In this document: positions 45,496 to 58,049 of the stretch, piece by piece
Layout: each line of letters opens with the position of its first letter
How positions within the stretch are numbered: the stretch's first letter is position 1
NCBI GenBank assembly: GCA_951640165.1
Contig: OX621237.1
Coordinates: forward strand, 17,670,001-17,734,000
Source: Pseudoips prasinana
Taxonomy: Eukaryota > Arthropoda > Insecta > Lepidoptera > Nolidae
Direction of reading: 5' to 3'
DNA length: 64,000 bases
The notes under the pieces: generated by a model
The model's input: only the letters and a program-made list of their open reading frames with translations
Database searches by the model: none
What the model was told of the DNA's origin: nothing
Made by a program: the position numbers and the translations under genes

Positions 45496-48400
45496 TATTG
45501 GCCTACAGTCAAGTAATAATACCGGATATAGATGATTTACCTACCTACTTTACTGTCAATCAATAGGTTATACTCGTTCCTACTTAATATCGCTCTGCAG
45601 AAAGTAGGTACTAATTTTAACTTCACCTCAAGACCGTTTTGTTTACGGAAGTAAGAGATAGGGAAAAAATACAAAAGCGTGCCAACATTATGTTTTCAGA
45701 ATTAACTGTGAAAGGAAGTAGTTTTGTTTCTTGAATTACAACTTTCGTTAATTGTCTTTCTCGTATCTTAGCAAATGGTTGGATAAAAGAATACATAGTC
45801 GATTAAAATAATACTACTGGAACTGCATACTTTTTTGGATATTTTTTATTTTGCATGTTTTAGCAGATATTATTGATGCCAAAATTGGTGTTCATCTCAG
45901 TTTTAACTTCGACTGAAAGGAGTTAACCATTTTTGTATTGTTGCAAATAAACTAACTTGAAATTTGATATTGTAAACGACTGCATCATTTATAAACATCG
46001 AACACGGAGCGCTAGATGCTGTCTTTTTGCTCGCGAGTTCCGGGTTTCATCATTGACACAACGCAATAATTTCTGAGAGCCACAAATTTACTTCAGCACT
46101 TAGGGTTAATCCTAGGTCATGCAAGTGTCTCTTCATAAATTGAAACTTTTTCTACCCTCCCACTACCTCTTACATACCCTACATGTTTGATAGCAATACT
46201 ATGAAATCATAATTTCGTTCTGAAATATCTGTACCTAATGCACCTATCTAATTATCTCTGCACCACTTTAAAGTTGACTGGGAGAAAATGCCTTGGGCAT
46301 TAAGTCGCCTTTGTACTTAAACGCGTATAAAGTTTAAATACAATAAAATAAATAAAACACTTAAACAGATTTAAAAAACATCACACACGTTACTATTTGA
46401 TCAATATTGACAAGGAACCATCTCAAAGGTAAATAAACCCCTTTCGTCAAAGCAAGAATAATTATAATCGGTTCACAAACCACCAAACCAAAAGCGCGTA
46501 AAATATAAAAAAAATATCATAATCATTTTATTGGGAACTCATTTTCCTTAAATATGAGCGGAGTATCATGTGTCCATTAATTTATTCCGTGAATAATACT
46601 TAATACCGAGACATTATTTTCATTTTATACTTATGTTATCCTTAATCGTGCTCTCTCAGAGTTTTGATTGAGGAATCACTACTCAAACATTACACAGAGC
46701 TTATGCGTTAAAAAGAAAATTCAAAATTTGAATAGAATTAGGAAATATGATAAATAAAAAATATAACACTCCCCTTTTTGCGTCAAGGTAAATAGTAAAT
46801 TATCTAATTCATGTCTCACCAGAATTTTAGAACTAGCTTGTTGTTCTCTAAAACTGCTTGATATGTCGTGGTTTAATCTAACCAATATGGCCTTTCCAGT
46901 GGAACAGAATAAAAGCGCCAAAGTACATTTTCTAACGAGACACTGTAATCATCACATATTGTGAGATTACAACCGGATTAATAATAGCCATACTGGTTTT
47001 TGCGGCTACTTGTGTTAGTCCAAACCGGAAAAATTCTAGAATACTGCGGTATTTTCCACTCTTACCAATTCCCTATATAAATTTGAAAGGTTCTCAACCA
47101 ATCCAAATATCCGGAATCAATCATTCCCGTATAACATATAGGTAGGTGTCAATAATGCCTCGTAGTAATAATGCAATGATACAATGAAACCTTTGACTTT
47201 TTGTGTTTTTAGGTAAAATAGACTCTTACCTCGTAGCTAAATGGTTGCACTTTAACTAAAACACACGAAGTCAAAAAAACTGTCGTAGTCTCTTGCATAA
47301 GAAGTACGTTACGTAAATATTATAAACGTGGGGGCATTATTCACAGCAATTTGTTATAGGGAAATTGATGATAATAGTCCTAATATTAGGGACTGTTTCA
47401 GTTATTTCAATTTCCGTGATAGGTATTTAATAAAGGAAGGGACTCTAGGGACGGTCATTGTATCATGGAGCAGGCTTATAACGCTACGAATATTAACTCA
47501 ATTATTCGTGATCCCGGTCGATCACGGTATAGCGTACAATGTTATGTGGAAACCGATATCATTTAAAATAAAACTGGGTAAGAGCGAGCCGGGTGGGCAT
47601 AATTAGGGTTCTGAACCAATATAAGTTTGATAGTTGTGCAAAAGTTTAAGTGTCGCGCTGTACAAGGATTGTATTCGCCTTTGTATCTTTGTAAATTAGG
47701 ATGAATATAGCTTAGTTGTTCGTCTCACGCAGAACTTCCTCGAGGACTTGTTGACATTGAATTCACCGGGTCTCATATTTAACCATTTTCATCTTTGTGG
47801 TATTCTTTGTACTATACTAAACGTGTATAAATTACAAATTCTTTTAGTTAATTATCATGGCGTTACTGAAAATCTATTATTTTTATTGAATTTACAATAA
47901 TCTACTACTATGTATGTATATTTTTTTATCTGGATCTGGATATTAAATTAGTTATCTAAATGAGTTCACATTAAAGTAAATGTTCTGTGCTCGATGGTCA
48001 AGACAATGCTTATCTTGTTACCATCTCTTTTGGTCTGGAGAACTAAGTAAGTAAAGTATTTTGGTACATCCACAAATATAATACAATGCTAAGAGTTCTA
48101 TGGTGTAGCATTACCTAAATTATAACCAATTCAAAAAGTCATAAAGTTATTGGAAAAATCTTCTGTGGCATACGGCCAGAAGAATGGCCTTCTGTAGGTT
48201 ATGATTCTTACTAATAAGAAATGAAACCCTAAAATCATTTTTTTGGAACAAACTAAAATATATTTCCAAATAAATAGAGATTTAACGTATATAACTAAGT
48301 AGTATGAATAAACTTACTACACAAATTTTCAAGTCTGTTAAAACAGTATGAATAAATTTACTGTACGCTGTACGACTAATAGGAAACTCTATTGTATATG

Positions 48401-48597
48401 CATTACGAATTACATTATACAAATAATTTGAGAAAGAAAACTCAATAAGCCTAAGAACTACGCAATGTAACCAATACATATATAATTATCGATACGAATA
48501 TGGATTTTATTTTCCATGTATAAAAATATACCGAAGATTTCTACATATGTTTACTACGTACTACTTCTTTGTTAAATTAAAAGAAGAAAGATGATTC

Positions 48598-48830
48598 TTC
48601 TCAGAGTACTTTATCAAGGGCAGCAGACTAGCTCTAGTAGAACTTCTGCTGTTTGTAGGATCTGGGTTAAGTATTATAGACCGAGGTCTATATTAACATA
48701 GGTGGGCATTAATTATAGGTCGCTTCTTGCTAGAGTACTTTATAAAGGGCAGCAGACTAGCTAGTGTAGAGATCACACTGTCCGTAGTATCTGAGTAAAT
48801 AGAATATCTGAGTTAATGGAATATGTGTAT
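48598..48830. repeat. Imperfect local tandem duplication in N-cadherin intron
   Basis: Two units about 130 bp apart share CAGAGTACTTTATCAAGGG and GCTAGAGTACTTTATAAAGG, GCAGCAGACTAGCT, and a related downstream stretch (CTGT...GTAGGATCTG and CTGTCCGTAGTATCTG). The copies are clearly diverged. Confidence 0.55.
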
Positions 48831-49497
48831 CTACATATAAGGGTAGAAAGAAAGTTTTTTATCGGGCATGGACAAGTATTCTAGAGATTCTACACAAATA
48901 ACCATAAAAACAGTGCGGGTATTATTCTGCTTGTAATCTCACAACTTGTGATGGTTACATTGTTTTGTATGAAAATGTGTTTAGGAAGTTTTATTGTGTT
49001 CCACTAAAATATTATATTATTTTCCCCGTATGAGACTGCAGTGGTTTGAATAAAACGCAATAGCTATAGTTGTTTTGAGCACAAAACGCTTGTTCAAAAA
49101 TCCTAGTTAAGTACTGGTAAAATTTTTCGATACCTATTTTTGGAGTCCTAACAACATTGGATATCAAAGTTTAAAAAAATAAAAATACGAAAACCATGCG
49201 TTAGATATACAAATAAAAAGTATTATATGTTATGTTTTAGCAATCAATTGGATTCGGTTTTGGCGTAAATTAATTAAAGTCTTTAGACTATGGCTGTGCT
49301 TACATACATCTATTTCATTTAACAAGGAATAATTTACACAAAACAGAATATCTATTTTCAATTCTAGATAAATTATTTAATAACTATGTTTACATAAAAC
49401 GTGGTTTGATGTGTTACTAGTTGTCATGGGAAATCATGGGTTTTGATGAATATACATTACGATATTGCATGCAAAATAAATTAAACGATGTGCTCAC

Positions 49498-49736
49498 CTA
49501 AAAGCATGAACAAACAAACAATGATAGCTATAATGAAATCCCTGGAGGGCGTGATGACCCCGGAGGCGAGCAGTTCGAGCTCGCAGTCGTGGCCGGTGTA
49601 GCCGAACGCGCACACGCAGTCGTAGCGCCGAGCCGGCTCGCGGTCGACGCATGTACCGCCATGCCGGCACGGGTTGTCCAAGCACTCGTTCACGTTGGCG
49701 CAAGTGCCGCCCGCGCGCACCGAGCCCCCGGGACAC
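49498..49736 (-). CDS. CadN: N-cadherin alternative EGF/transmembrane exon, distal copy
   Basis: This 239-bp exon has the same phases as the exon at 49959-50194. One base completes Thr (AC|G), then CPGGSVRAGGTC, an EGF module (NECLDNPC, HGGTCVDREP, GYTGHDCEL), a different linker (ELLASGVITPSRD) and a different membrane half-helix (FIIAIIVCLFMLL). The donor is G|GTGAGC; the acceptor GTGTGTAG|G has a poor pyrimidine tract. It splices in frame to 42653. Almost all third codon positions in the EGF part are G or C. Conservation of the EGF cysteines and of the exon phases shows it is a functional alternative, not a pseudo-exon. An intron of 6.8 kb follows. The second long open frame over the same stretch is only a shadow. 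Confidence 0.94.
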
Positions 49737-49958
49737 CTACACACCGTGCGCTATACCTCTCGCCCAACAGCGTTGGCGCCGCGCGCACTGAGCCCCTCCC
49801 CATATAGCATGCACTACTGTATTACGTTCTAATACCACAGCTACACAGATATACACAGATAGATCTATATGAAGGATACGATGAGTGCGTTAGTGATAGT
49901 GCGTCGGGATGAGCGTCTAGTGGGACACGCGAAAGCGTGACTAGGCTATTTTGCTCAC

Positions 49959-50194
49959 TCATGATAATGAGGAGGCAGACGAGGATGGCCGCGAGTGCAC
50001 CCATGCTGAGCTTGAGCGTGCGGCCCTCCTGCACGAGTTCGCAGTTCTCGCCCCAGAAACCTTCAGGGCAGTGGCAGCGGTAGCCGGGCTCGCGGTTCAC
50101 GCACGAGCCTCCATTCCGGCACGGGAAGTAGAGACATTCGTTCTTGTCTACGCATCCCTTGCCGTCCGGTGACAATACCAAACCCTCACCGCAA
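49959..50194 (-). CDS. CadN: N-cadherin alternative EGF/transmembrane exon, proximal copy
   Basis: This 236-bp exon begins with one base that completes a Thr codon (AC|T), then [14 protein letters not shown]. It runs through an EGF module ([25 protein letters not shown]), a juxtamembrane linker ([10 protein letters not shown]) and the first half of the membrane helix ([13 protein letters not shown]), ending with one base. The acceptor is GTGTTTAG|T and the donor is A|GTGAGC. It joins in frame to the common exon at 42653, which supplies the second half of the membrane helix. It is followed after only 222 bp by a homologous exon with identical phases (49498-49736). The linker and membrane half resemble the main Drosophila exon 18 form. 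Its length is 2 modulo 3, so taking both or neither of the pair shifts the frame. Confidence 0.94.
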
Positions 50195-50596
50195 CTAAAC
50201 ACCATTTCAATATAATATTTAGATTTATAAGCGTTAGTACATAGGTACGATAATCAAATAGGTAAATACATAAATTAGCGTAAGTTTTTACGGTTAGTTG
50301 TATACGTAAATAAGTTATTTGGATGTCTAAGTCCATGACAATTAAGTAGTCAATTATAAATATATAAATAAAACAAAACATTAATAAAAATTATAGATCT
50401 ATACGCATATAAATATAATATTTTTATATAATAAGTATGGAAATATAAAGTAGAAACTCAGTGCGCGCTTCAAAATAAATCATACAAAAAAACATCAAAA
50501 TTATTAATATTAATATTTGGACTATTTGAATGATTTTTCAAACTATTAGTAAGGTAACTAAATTTATTTTTTTATAAATATTTCTAAATTACTTAC

Positions 50597-53500
50597 GTGC
50601 ATTCATATTCGTTCCAGAGGTCAACGCAGACGAAAGGTTCTGTACAGTGGACGTTAATACATGGACTGTTTGATGGGCAGTTGCGGTCCAGATTCCTGGC
50701 CATCGTTGCCTGGCCCCACTGCGTTCCGTTCATTGCCGGTGGTAGAGGTAAGTGTTTGCCTTCTAATCTGATGTCGTCTAAACATCCCTTTTGGAAGTCC
50801 GCATATACTTCAAATGTTCTTACACCAGTATATTCAGCTTTTCCACCAGCGTATACACCTTCCTGTTTATCTACTAACAGCCACTGGTGTCCCTCGAAGG
50901 TGAAGGTCTCGTTGTATCTTCTTCCTTCGCCACCATCTATTTCGAGCATGGCCGCACTTCCATATCGGCTAACGCGAGCTATGTGCCACTGCCCGTCATC
51001 GACAGCTACTGAGTTAAGCCAGACGTCACGCTCTTCGGTTCGCAGTGAATTGAGATTGTATCGGAAATGTAATCGAGATTCTTTCACTTCCAAAATACCG
51101 TACTCACGATTGTGTTGATCACTCACTCTGAAAAGTTCACCGTGTGGTTCACGAGTTCTAAATCTTAACTGAATTTGTGTACTAAATCTGTCAGGTTCAA
51201 AACTCAAAGCGAATTTAACGTAACTCTGAGGTCTAAAACTGGTAGGGGTAGTTGGTAAATTGCATGAGGGTCCTGTCCATCCTGGTTGACACTGGCATCT
51301 CGCTTCGGAAAAGCTACCGACACATGTACCATGTTCCCAGCACCTAGAAGTAGTGTCTGCTTGGTTACAAATTTCATCAGTCTGAGGACAGCCCGCCACT
51401 GAATTTCGAGAAAGACCTGGATGAGCTAGATCATATAGTCTGCTATTGTGTATCAAGTTCCGTATACATCCGTCAAATCCTTTACCAATCGGCATGTACT
51501 GCCAGTGGTAGTGTGTTGGATCAAAGTGTTCTATGTATAAACCTCCAATTTGAAGCGGCGAGTTCACATTTAAATATTCATTGAAAGGAGGTATCGTACC
51601 AGAGGCTTGACAACTTGAATCATCAAATTCAGGAGGAGTTCCATCTTCCATTTCTTGAATTTCAGCAGACCTACAAAAGTCAACAATCATTCTCACAATC
51701 TCTGTATCCCAGAATATATCAATTCGATGCCATTCTCCATCATCTAGTGATTTCTTAGTTTTAACTCTTAGTTCTAATGTACCAGAACCGAAATCTATGA
51801 GAAGCCTTGGGTTTCCTCGTTCTAATTCCACAGATATAAAGTCTGATACCATGATTTCTTCGGGTTCTGGTGGAACGATAGGGCCGTTATATAACAATAC
51901 ACCTTCTGATTTCCTTGTAATAAATTCAAAACTTAAATGCGAACTGTCACACATTTCTAAAGAGGGATACCACGCCCACCCTGTTCCTCTAAAGCTTCTA
52001 GACGTTTGTTGACATCTTGGTCCTGTGTATCCAGGAGGACACGAACAAGTTAAACCATATTTTCCTTCAATACACCTACCTCCATTATAACAAGGAGAAG
52101 TTCTACATGTTTCTGCCTGAGTAAAGTTCCGTGCACCACATGTGCACTCAGCAATGACATCAACACGCACTCCCACAAGAGCAGTTTTATTGGCATTAAC
52201 CATGTATGGCAAGTTACTTATATCTAAAACATTGGTACACGAGCCTTCACACATTTGGTTTTCATATAAGCATTCATCAATTCCCACCATTGTAATGTTA
52301 ATGCCTACAGCTCTTTCGATTTCTTCTCGGTGCATTAATACTATGCCATTTAGTCGAATAGGCTTATAATAATGAGCACCGTGAGCAGAAAAACGAATAT
52401 CTGTTACTGGCGGATGCTTCTTTCTGAGCTGTACACTAAACACATCAATATTTTCACGTTCTGTGTTAAGTAAATCGGCTAATTTGTCCTTGAATATATC
52501 CAATTTGCTCCTTGAAACACTTAGAGTTTTATAATTCCAGACACGAATGAAATCTTCATCGGATATTCCTGATATTCGAATTGATCCAGAATTTATTATA
52601 GCTTCATGTGAAATTTCCTTCACGTATACAGTAACGTTAGCGGGTACATCAGTTTGTGTATGTTTGCGATCATATACTTTAAACTTGAGATGATATCTGC
52701 CTTCTCTAGTCTTATGTCTCATTTGAATCATTCCAGTTTCTTCATTCAAGGTGAAATTAGGATGTTCGGAACTTTCCCAGAAGAATTTTTTATCTGGCAG
52801 ATCCCAATCATCAAGATCATATACGTACACACGACCAATTTCCGTGTCCGGAGCTTGACCTTGGTAGCTATAGACTAGAATGTCTTTGGAGCCGGGCTGC
52901 ATTTTATTATCATTAACATCACCTATCACAACAGTTAACGTGCTTGTTCCAGTCATGGCAGGATTGCCATGGTCTTTAATTATAATAGGAATAAGGTACT
53001 CTTTCTGCTGTTCTCTGTCAAATGACCTCAATGATGATACAATTGCCATTCCATCTCCATTTGCACCTTTTTGATCTTGTTCTACTTTGAAAGAAGCTCG
53101 AATAATATCATCTGCTCCAGGATCTAGCCTAAATTGGAATGGTGGTCCGTTACTTTTCGATCTATCGTCATCATCAGTGGCTAATATTTCCGCTACTTTT
53201 TTAGGTGTTATATGTTCAGTGAGTACGGGTCTGTAATCTTTTAAGAACGTAGGAGCGTTGTCATTTATATCTTGAACTATTACTGTGAGGGTAGCTGTTG
53301 CCGTTCGTGGTGGTGCACCATCGTCAATTGCTAATATCTTAACTTGATGCCTTGGTGTATCTTCTCTATCAAGTGAACGTTGTATACTAACTGTTCCTTC
53401 TTGGTTAATCGAAAATTGTCGTTTTCGATCTGATGATCTGTCAATGGCATAAGAAACCTTACTCTTTCCTCCTTGGTCTGGATCGGTCGCCTTGAATGTT

Positions 53501-54393
53501 TCTAAACTCTTTCCAACTTCAGCATTTTCATAAACTGAAACTTCAATATTAGCTCTGTCAAATTGAGGTTTATTGTCATTAATATCTCTAAGTTTAACAA
53601 CTACCCACGAATAAGCGACGTGATATTTATCATTGTCATTATCTTCTCCTTTATCATTAACTTGTATTCTAAATCTGAACCCATTACTCTGTAATTGGTC
53701 TTCGTAATCTAAGGGCTGTACAATTTTTAACGACCCAGTGCCGTCATTATTTCTAACCATAGTAAACTTATCAGCACCATAACCACTATTTTCAATAACT
53801 TTATACTGAAACTTATTAGTTTCGTCTTCATCATGTACAGTAACTGTCAAAATGGGCATTTCTGGTAAATTTGTCCCATCTGTTTCATCAACTTCCGTAA
53901 ACCATTCATCTTTAGTGAACTGCGGTGGCATGTCATTTATATCTTTGACCCGAATTGATGCTGTTCCGGTTCCCTTTAACCCCCCTCCATCGGATGCCAC
54001 TATCTGTATAGAATAGTCTGGAGTTCTTTCACGATCAAGACAGCAAACTGCCGTTTTTATGACACCTGTTTCGGGTTCGATTTCAAATATGGGGGAGCCT
54101 GTTTCTTCTTCAATTACATTTTTCTCAATAGAATACCATAGCTTTGCGTTATTACTCTCTGCTGGATCATCGTAGTCGATTGCTGTCATAGTCATAACGA
54201 CCATACCAGCTGTGCCGTTTTCCGTGACATTACCGAAGTATACGCCTTGAGGGAAAATTGGCGCATTATCATTAATGTCTTTAAGATTGACTTGGACATC
54301 TGCGTATCCAACGAGACCCTCGCCTCCTTCATCTTGTGCAAATACTGTGAACCGCCATTGCGGTCTTCCATTAGGTTGATCTCGGTCTAGAGG
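50597..54393 (-). CDS. CadN: N-cadherin large exon: cadherin repeats, PCC region, EGF and laminin G domains
   Basis: This 3797-bp exon encodes 1265 codons plus two bases. It opens in phase 0 after TTTCCGCAG with PLDRDQ and ends AC|GTAAGT. The first ATG inside is not the start, because the frame is open back to the acceptor. In exon numbering: the end of a cadherin repeat with DINDN (39-43); further repeats ending near DINDM (151-155), DINDN (271-275), DINDN (375-379) and DVNDN (492-496); a degenerate repeat to about 590; the primitive classic cadherin region (about 590-750, with DECLYENQMCEG); an EGF module (751-794); a laminin G domain (about 800-1000); a second EGF (about 1000-1045); a second laminin G (about 1058-1205); and the first part of a third EGF. 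This is the non-chordate classical cadherin layout of insect N-cadherin, a homophilic adhesion receptor in axon targeting. Third codon positions are AT-rich. No break is seen. Confidence 0.97.
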
Positions 54394-55558
54394 CTGCGGA
54401 AAAATATCTTATTAGACTACGAAAAGAAATAGGCGAACAAATGGCTTTATATATATTCAAAGGCTTTAAATATATTCAAAGGAACAACTTATTTACTCAG
54501 GAATAAAACAGTTACAAATGAGATACCTACCAAACATAGAATAACTTTTATTTAGCCTTTTTGTAATCAAGTCTCGTTTGTGTAGCGGTAGTGTGTTAAC
54601 CGCAGATATGAAACCACGAGTCAGGAAGTAAAGTGTTATTGTGATTTTGCTGGTACGAAACAATCCTAACAAAAGCCTGGAGACAGTGTTACATCTCCGT
54701 TTCTCAGAGTACGTCAAGAGTCGATCTTCCCCAAGGATTAAATATGATGGGCGATAATCGAGAATGTGCTTTTTACACCAAGCAAATAAGCATAGGGCCT
54801 ATCTGATATATACTTAGCGATTACCATAACCTATAAACCTTGTAACACTCATACGTTAGCTATCCTTTCCCTCTCCTCGATAATCTCTGAAAACCTTATT
54901 CACACACAGGACTACAAAATTTACATAAAAATGCTATTACATAGATTGGATTCTGTAATCAATAGACGAGCTGCTCAAAGAACGAACTAACTTTATACTC
55001 TAAGTCACGCACGGAATTGTGACCGTGAACATGATATTTTTACTTCTGATAGTTGAGTTGAGATTTATGAGAGATTTCAGTAATTAAAAAATATTATTAT
55101 TATACTAATATGATCATAATTACACAAAATAAAATTATTATGACTTTCAAATATAATCATTTTATTATTACACATACCCTTAAAAAGGTCTCGTCAATAG
55201 AAAACAGAGATAAGTATTTGCTTAGTGATGACCAAACAATTCAATCCTAAACTCACAATAAAGTTAAAGTATCAAGTATCTTTCGCTTTTTCGCAGGAAA
55301 GAGCCCAAAAAAGTATTCCAATTTCCTAAAGAGTAGGTAATTAACATTCTAGGCAAAATTCGGGTTTTCTCATTTTAGAAATAAGAGTATCCAACTTACT
55401 GAGTAAATGAAAGGCAATAAATGTGTGATTGCATTGTGCATGCAAAACGTGGACCTTATTGTATCGTATTCGCTTCTTACACGTTTGTACCCGTTGCTGT
55501 GCCAACAGCATCAGGTGTTCAAATAAGAACACCTTTTTAAATTTACTTGAATACTCAC
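54394..55558 (-). other. CadN: 1.2-kb N-cadherin intron
   Basis: This intron lies between two constitutive exons with good donor (GTGAGT) and acceptor (TTTCCGCAG) sites. A degraded tRNA-like SINE head may lie near 54565-54650 (GTGTAGCGGTAGTGTG). Nothing else is apparent. Confidence 0.6.
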
Positions 55559-55696
55559 TTTGAGAACGAAAATTTCTCCCGAAGTTCGGTTGATATCGAA
55601 CTTGCTGTTTGCAGGATTGTCAGGGTCGATACCCTGACCAGTGAGGAAGTAAACGATGTTTTGTTGTCTGTCTTTGTCGCCGTCTGTGGCAGTAAC
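55559..55696 (-). CDS. CadN: N-cadherin constitutive cadherin-repeat exon
   Basis: This 46-codon phase-0 exon runs from VTATDGDKD to GEIFVLK. It carries the strand and calcium-ligand region of a cadherin repeat (ATDGDKD) and ends just before the LDRD motif that opens the next exon, so the split calcium-binding element LK|PLDRDQ spans the junction. The acceptor is CGAACAG|GTT and the donor is AAA|GTGAGT, a strong consensus site. It is preceded by a 5.2-kb intron and followed by a 1.2-kb intron. The residues match the extracellular region of insect N-cadherin closely, and I see no frameshift or stop. Confidence 0.95.
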
Positions 55697-56580
55697 CTGT
55701 TCGCAGACAAAGAATGTTAGACACAGTAGTTCTAATAAGTGCCAAAGCAAATTACTTTTAGCATCGGCTATCGTCGAGCAAATGGCTTTTGAAGCTTGAT
55801 GTTTCGATAAAATTGTTGAAATGCGTGCGTTGACCACGATCAAAGGCAGCCAGTATCCAAAACTATTTGAATGCAATCAAATGTGATAGAGCAAAAATAC
55901 TTCAATGCAGCTGCTAGATCGTTTATTGCTGGTACTAAAAGTATCGAGCACGCTGTGGCCTGAAGTAAATGATTTTTACTCAGGAACAAAGAAAAGATTC
56001 ATCACTGGTAATCAAATTACATACACCCATAAATAATTTATGTGAATACGAATTACTATCCTTAATCCTTAACAATGTCACAAAAGTTTATTAAAAGTAA
56101 ATGCTCATAGAGCGAACGGAATAAAAAAGAGTTCAGTGATGTGATTTCACATTTCTATTTCGGCATTACACACTAATGTGACGTTGTCAGGATCCCTTGG
56201 TTATTCAAGCGAAAGTAAGTGAAATACATGCAATACTTACGTGAGGCAAAGGGAACAGGTTCAATATGGAGTCGCCTACGGCAATGTGTTGTGTTTGATT
56301 ATTGAATCATAAGTATAGCAACAATAGTTAGAAAGTTTCACGTCTCCCATGAAAATATCCTCGGGCGTCTAAAGGGCTGGCTTTATTATATTCAAAAGCC
56401 AAATATGTATAATTAACGAGAAGCGAAGTATTTACTTATGGTAATAGCAAATAGAGACAAATATTATATGCCACTGGACTCAATTTTGTTCGGAATGGTA
56501 TATTAAAACTGGGGCAGAATAATATGTTGGTATGAATACGAAAATTAATGAATATTTTTACTAAGAAATGAACTTCGATT

Positions 56581-56622
56581 ATAATTTCACACAGTCATGA
56601 TATCATGAATGTGTGAAATTAT
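56581..56622. repeat. Near-perfect palindrome in N-cadherin intron
   Basis: ATAATTTCACACA...TGTGTGAAATTAT flanks the palindromic core CATGATATCATG, giving about 42 bases of self-complementary sequence with one mismatched pair. Confidence 0.7.
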
Positions 56623-57947
56623 TTCAATAAAACATAAATAAATAACGAAGTAACAAACGAAGCGGCAAAAATAATATTTTTATATTCACGCACCTAGGTA
56701 ATCCATTAAATATAATAACGAAAGTTACGGGTATTCATACAAGATATTCCATCACATTTATTGAGTTAACGATGATTTCGACTTCTAACAAGCAATTCCA
56801 TTAGTTCCACAAAATAATATACCTAATAAATAAGAATATAAGCTGACTTAGATATGATTTCTTAGAATTTTCCGTAAACTTTTTGAAATGTTCCAAAAAC
56901 TTTACTATCTGATGAAAATGTATATACCATATATCTTTTTTGTAGTGATGTAGCTAGTTAGGGAAGTACCGTCAATATCATTTCGCGGCGTTGGATAAAA
57001 TTTTACTTCCAAAGCGTTCTTATTATAAAGTCATTAAGGGTGGATTCCGTATTGCAAGTTTATCCACTGACTAAGCGTCGACTGTACAAAAAGGTTTGGG
57101 AACCCCGGACCCATCGGCGCTACGGTAGATGAAAAGGTCGCGCATCTAACAATTATAGCGAGAAATCTCATGCCTCTCTACAGCGTGTAGGCGAGGGTTT
57201 TACTGTGATTTCATTGGTCAAACGCTGTAGAGTGACTTCATCGCTGTTCTAACTTCACAGGGAGTTAAGTAAAGCTTATTCATTTTTAGAACATGGGCAA
57301 AACAGCCAAAGGAATTTAATCATTCAAGAGAAAAAATAAACGTCGTTGTGTTACTGACAGAAAGCGAAGATAAAACATATTGAGTTACGTAGTACACTTC
57401 AACTGGGGATAAAATTAATGATTGAACATTTTATCTTGTATTTAATGGAGAAATTGATCCCTGTAAAATTGTGATACGTAAACTTATGGCAACTGGAATG
57501 TCCAATTACGTCAGACTGGCAAGAGCGCCTGAAATGAAGAGGGTCGACGTTTGCGTAATTACTCGGATCATTTGCGAATCTCACTCCAATTATAAAAAAA
57601 AAGCTTGTCACTACAAACGACTTGGGACAAGAGATTTACTTTTACTGAACGGCCAATTCTCACGATTGAGTATAAAAGTCAAGGCAAACTGACATTCAAA
57701 CTGTTTCAACGATATTAACTAGATTAAGGCTTTAACTTACAAGTGATTATTTTAATATAGCTGAGTAATAAGTAGGCCGTCTTTAGATAGGTACGTACTT
57801 CAAATTGTAGCCAGTCTTAAATATTCCCTGTAGGACGCTGTAGCCGAGTAATTAGGGGAAAATATACAGTTGCTCGTTAATTGGTTGCCTACTAGTAGTT
57901 AGTGAGTGAAATATTAATTACCTACAATTTGAATAATATAGCGACTA

Positions 57948-58049
57948 TTTTGATATCTTAAGATCGACCGGCGCGGGCTGGAAACAAGCCAGAGAGTAGG
58001 TCCTCTCGCCTGTTTCCAGCCCGCGCCCATCGAGTCTAAGATATCAAAA
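57948..58049. mobile_element. Foldback (hairpin) element in N-cadherin intron
   Basis: Two arms of about 48 bp, TTTTGATATCTTA...GGCGCGGGCTGGAAACA on the left and its near-complement ending TAAGATATCAAAA on the right, are separated by only a few bases. The arms are GC-rich in an AT-rich intron. A MITE-like origin is likely. In the pre-mRNA it would form a strong stem. Confidence 0.75.

Larger units (their letters stand above)
42654..49497 (-). other. CadN: 6.8-kb N-cadherin intron after the alternative EGF exons
   Basis: This AT-rich intron holds a degenerate SINE fragment (42840-42909), an intact-looking SINE (44846-45004), an older repeat (about 45285-45495) and an imperfect local duplication (48598-48830). 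No additional transmembrane exon was seen. Most of 43000-44840 and 45500-48590 shows nothing I can name. Confidence 0.6.

Noticed and set aside
47328..47606. 92-codon plus-strand open frame in an N-cadherin intron
   Set aside because: No recognisable domain and no repeat or conserved motif; its length is expected by chance in AT-rich intronic DNA of this size.
50597..51118. 173-codon open frame on the plus strand
   Set aside because: It is the antisense shadow of the large N-cadherin exon; the minus strand has unmistakable laminin G and EGF domains.
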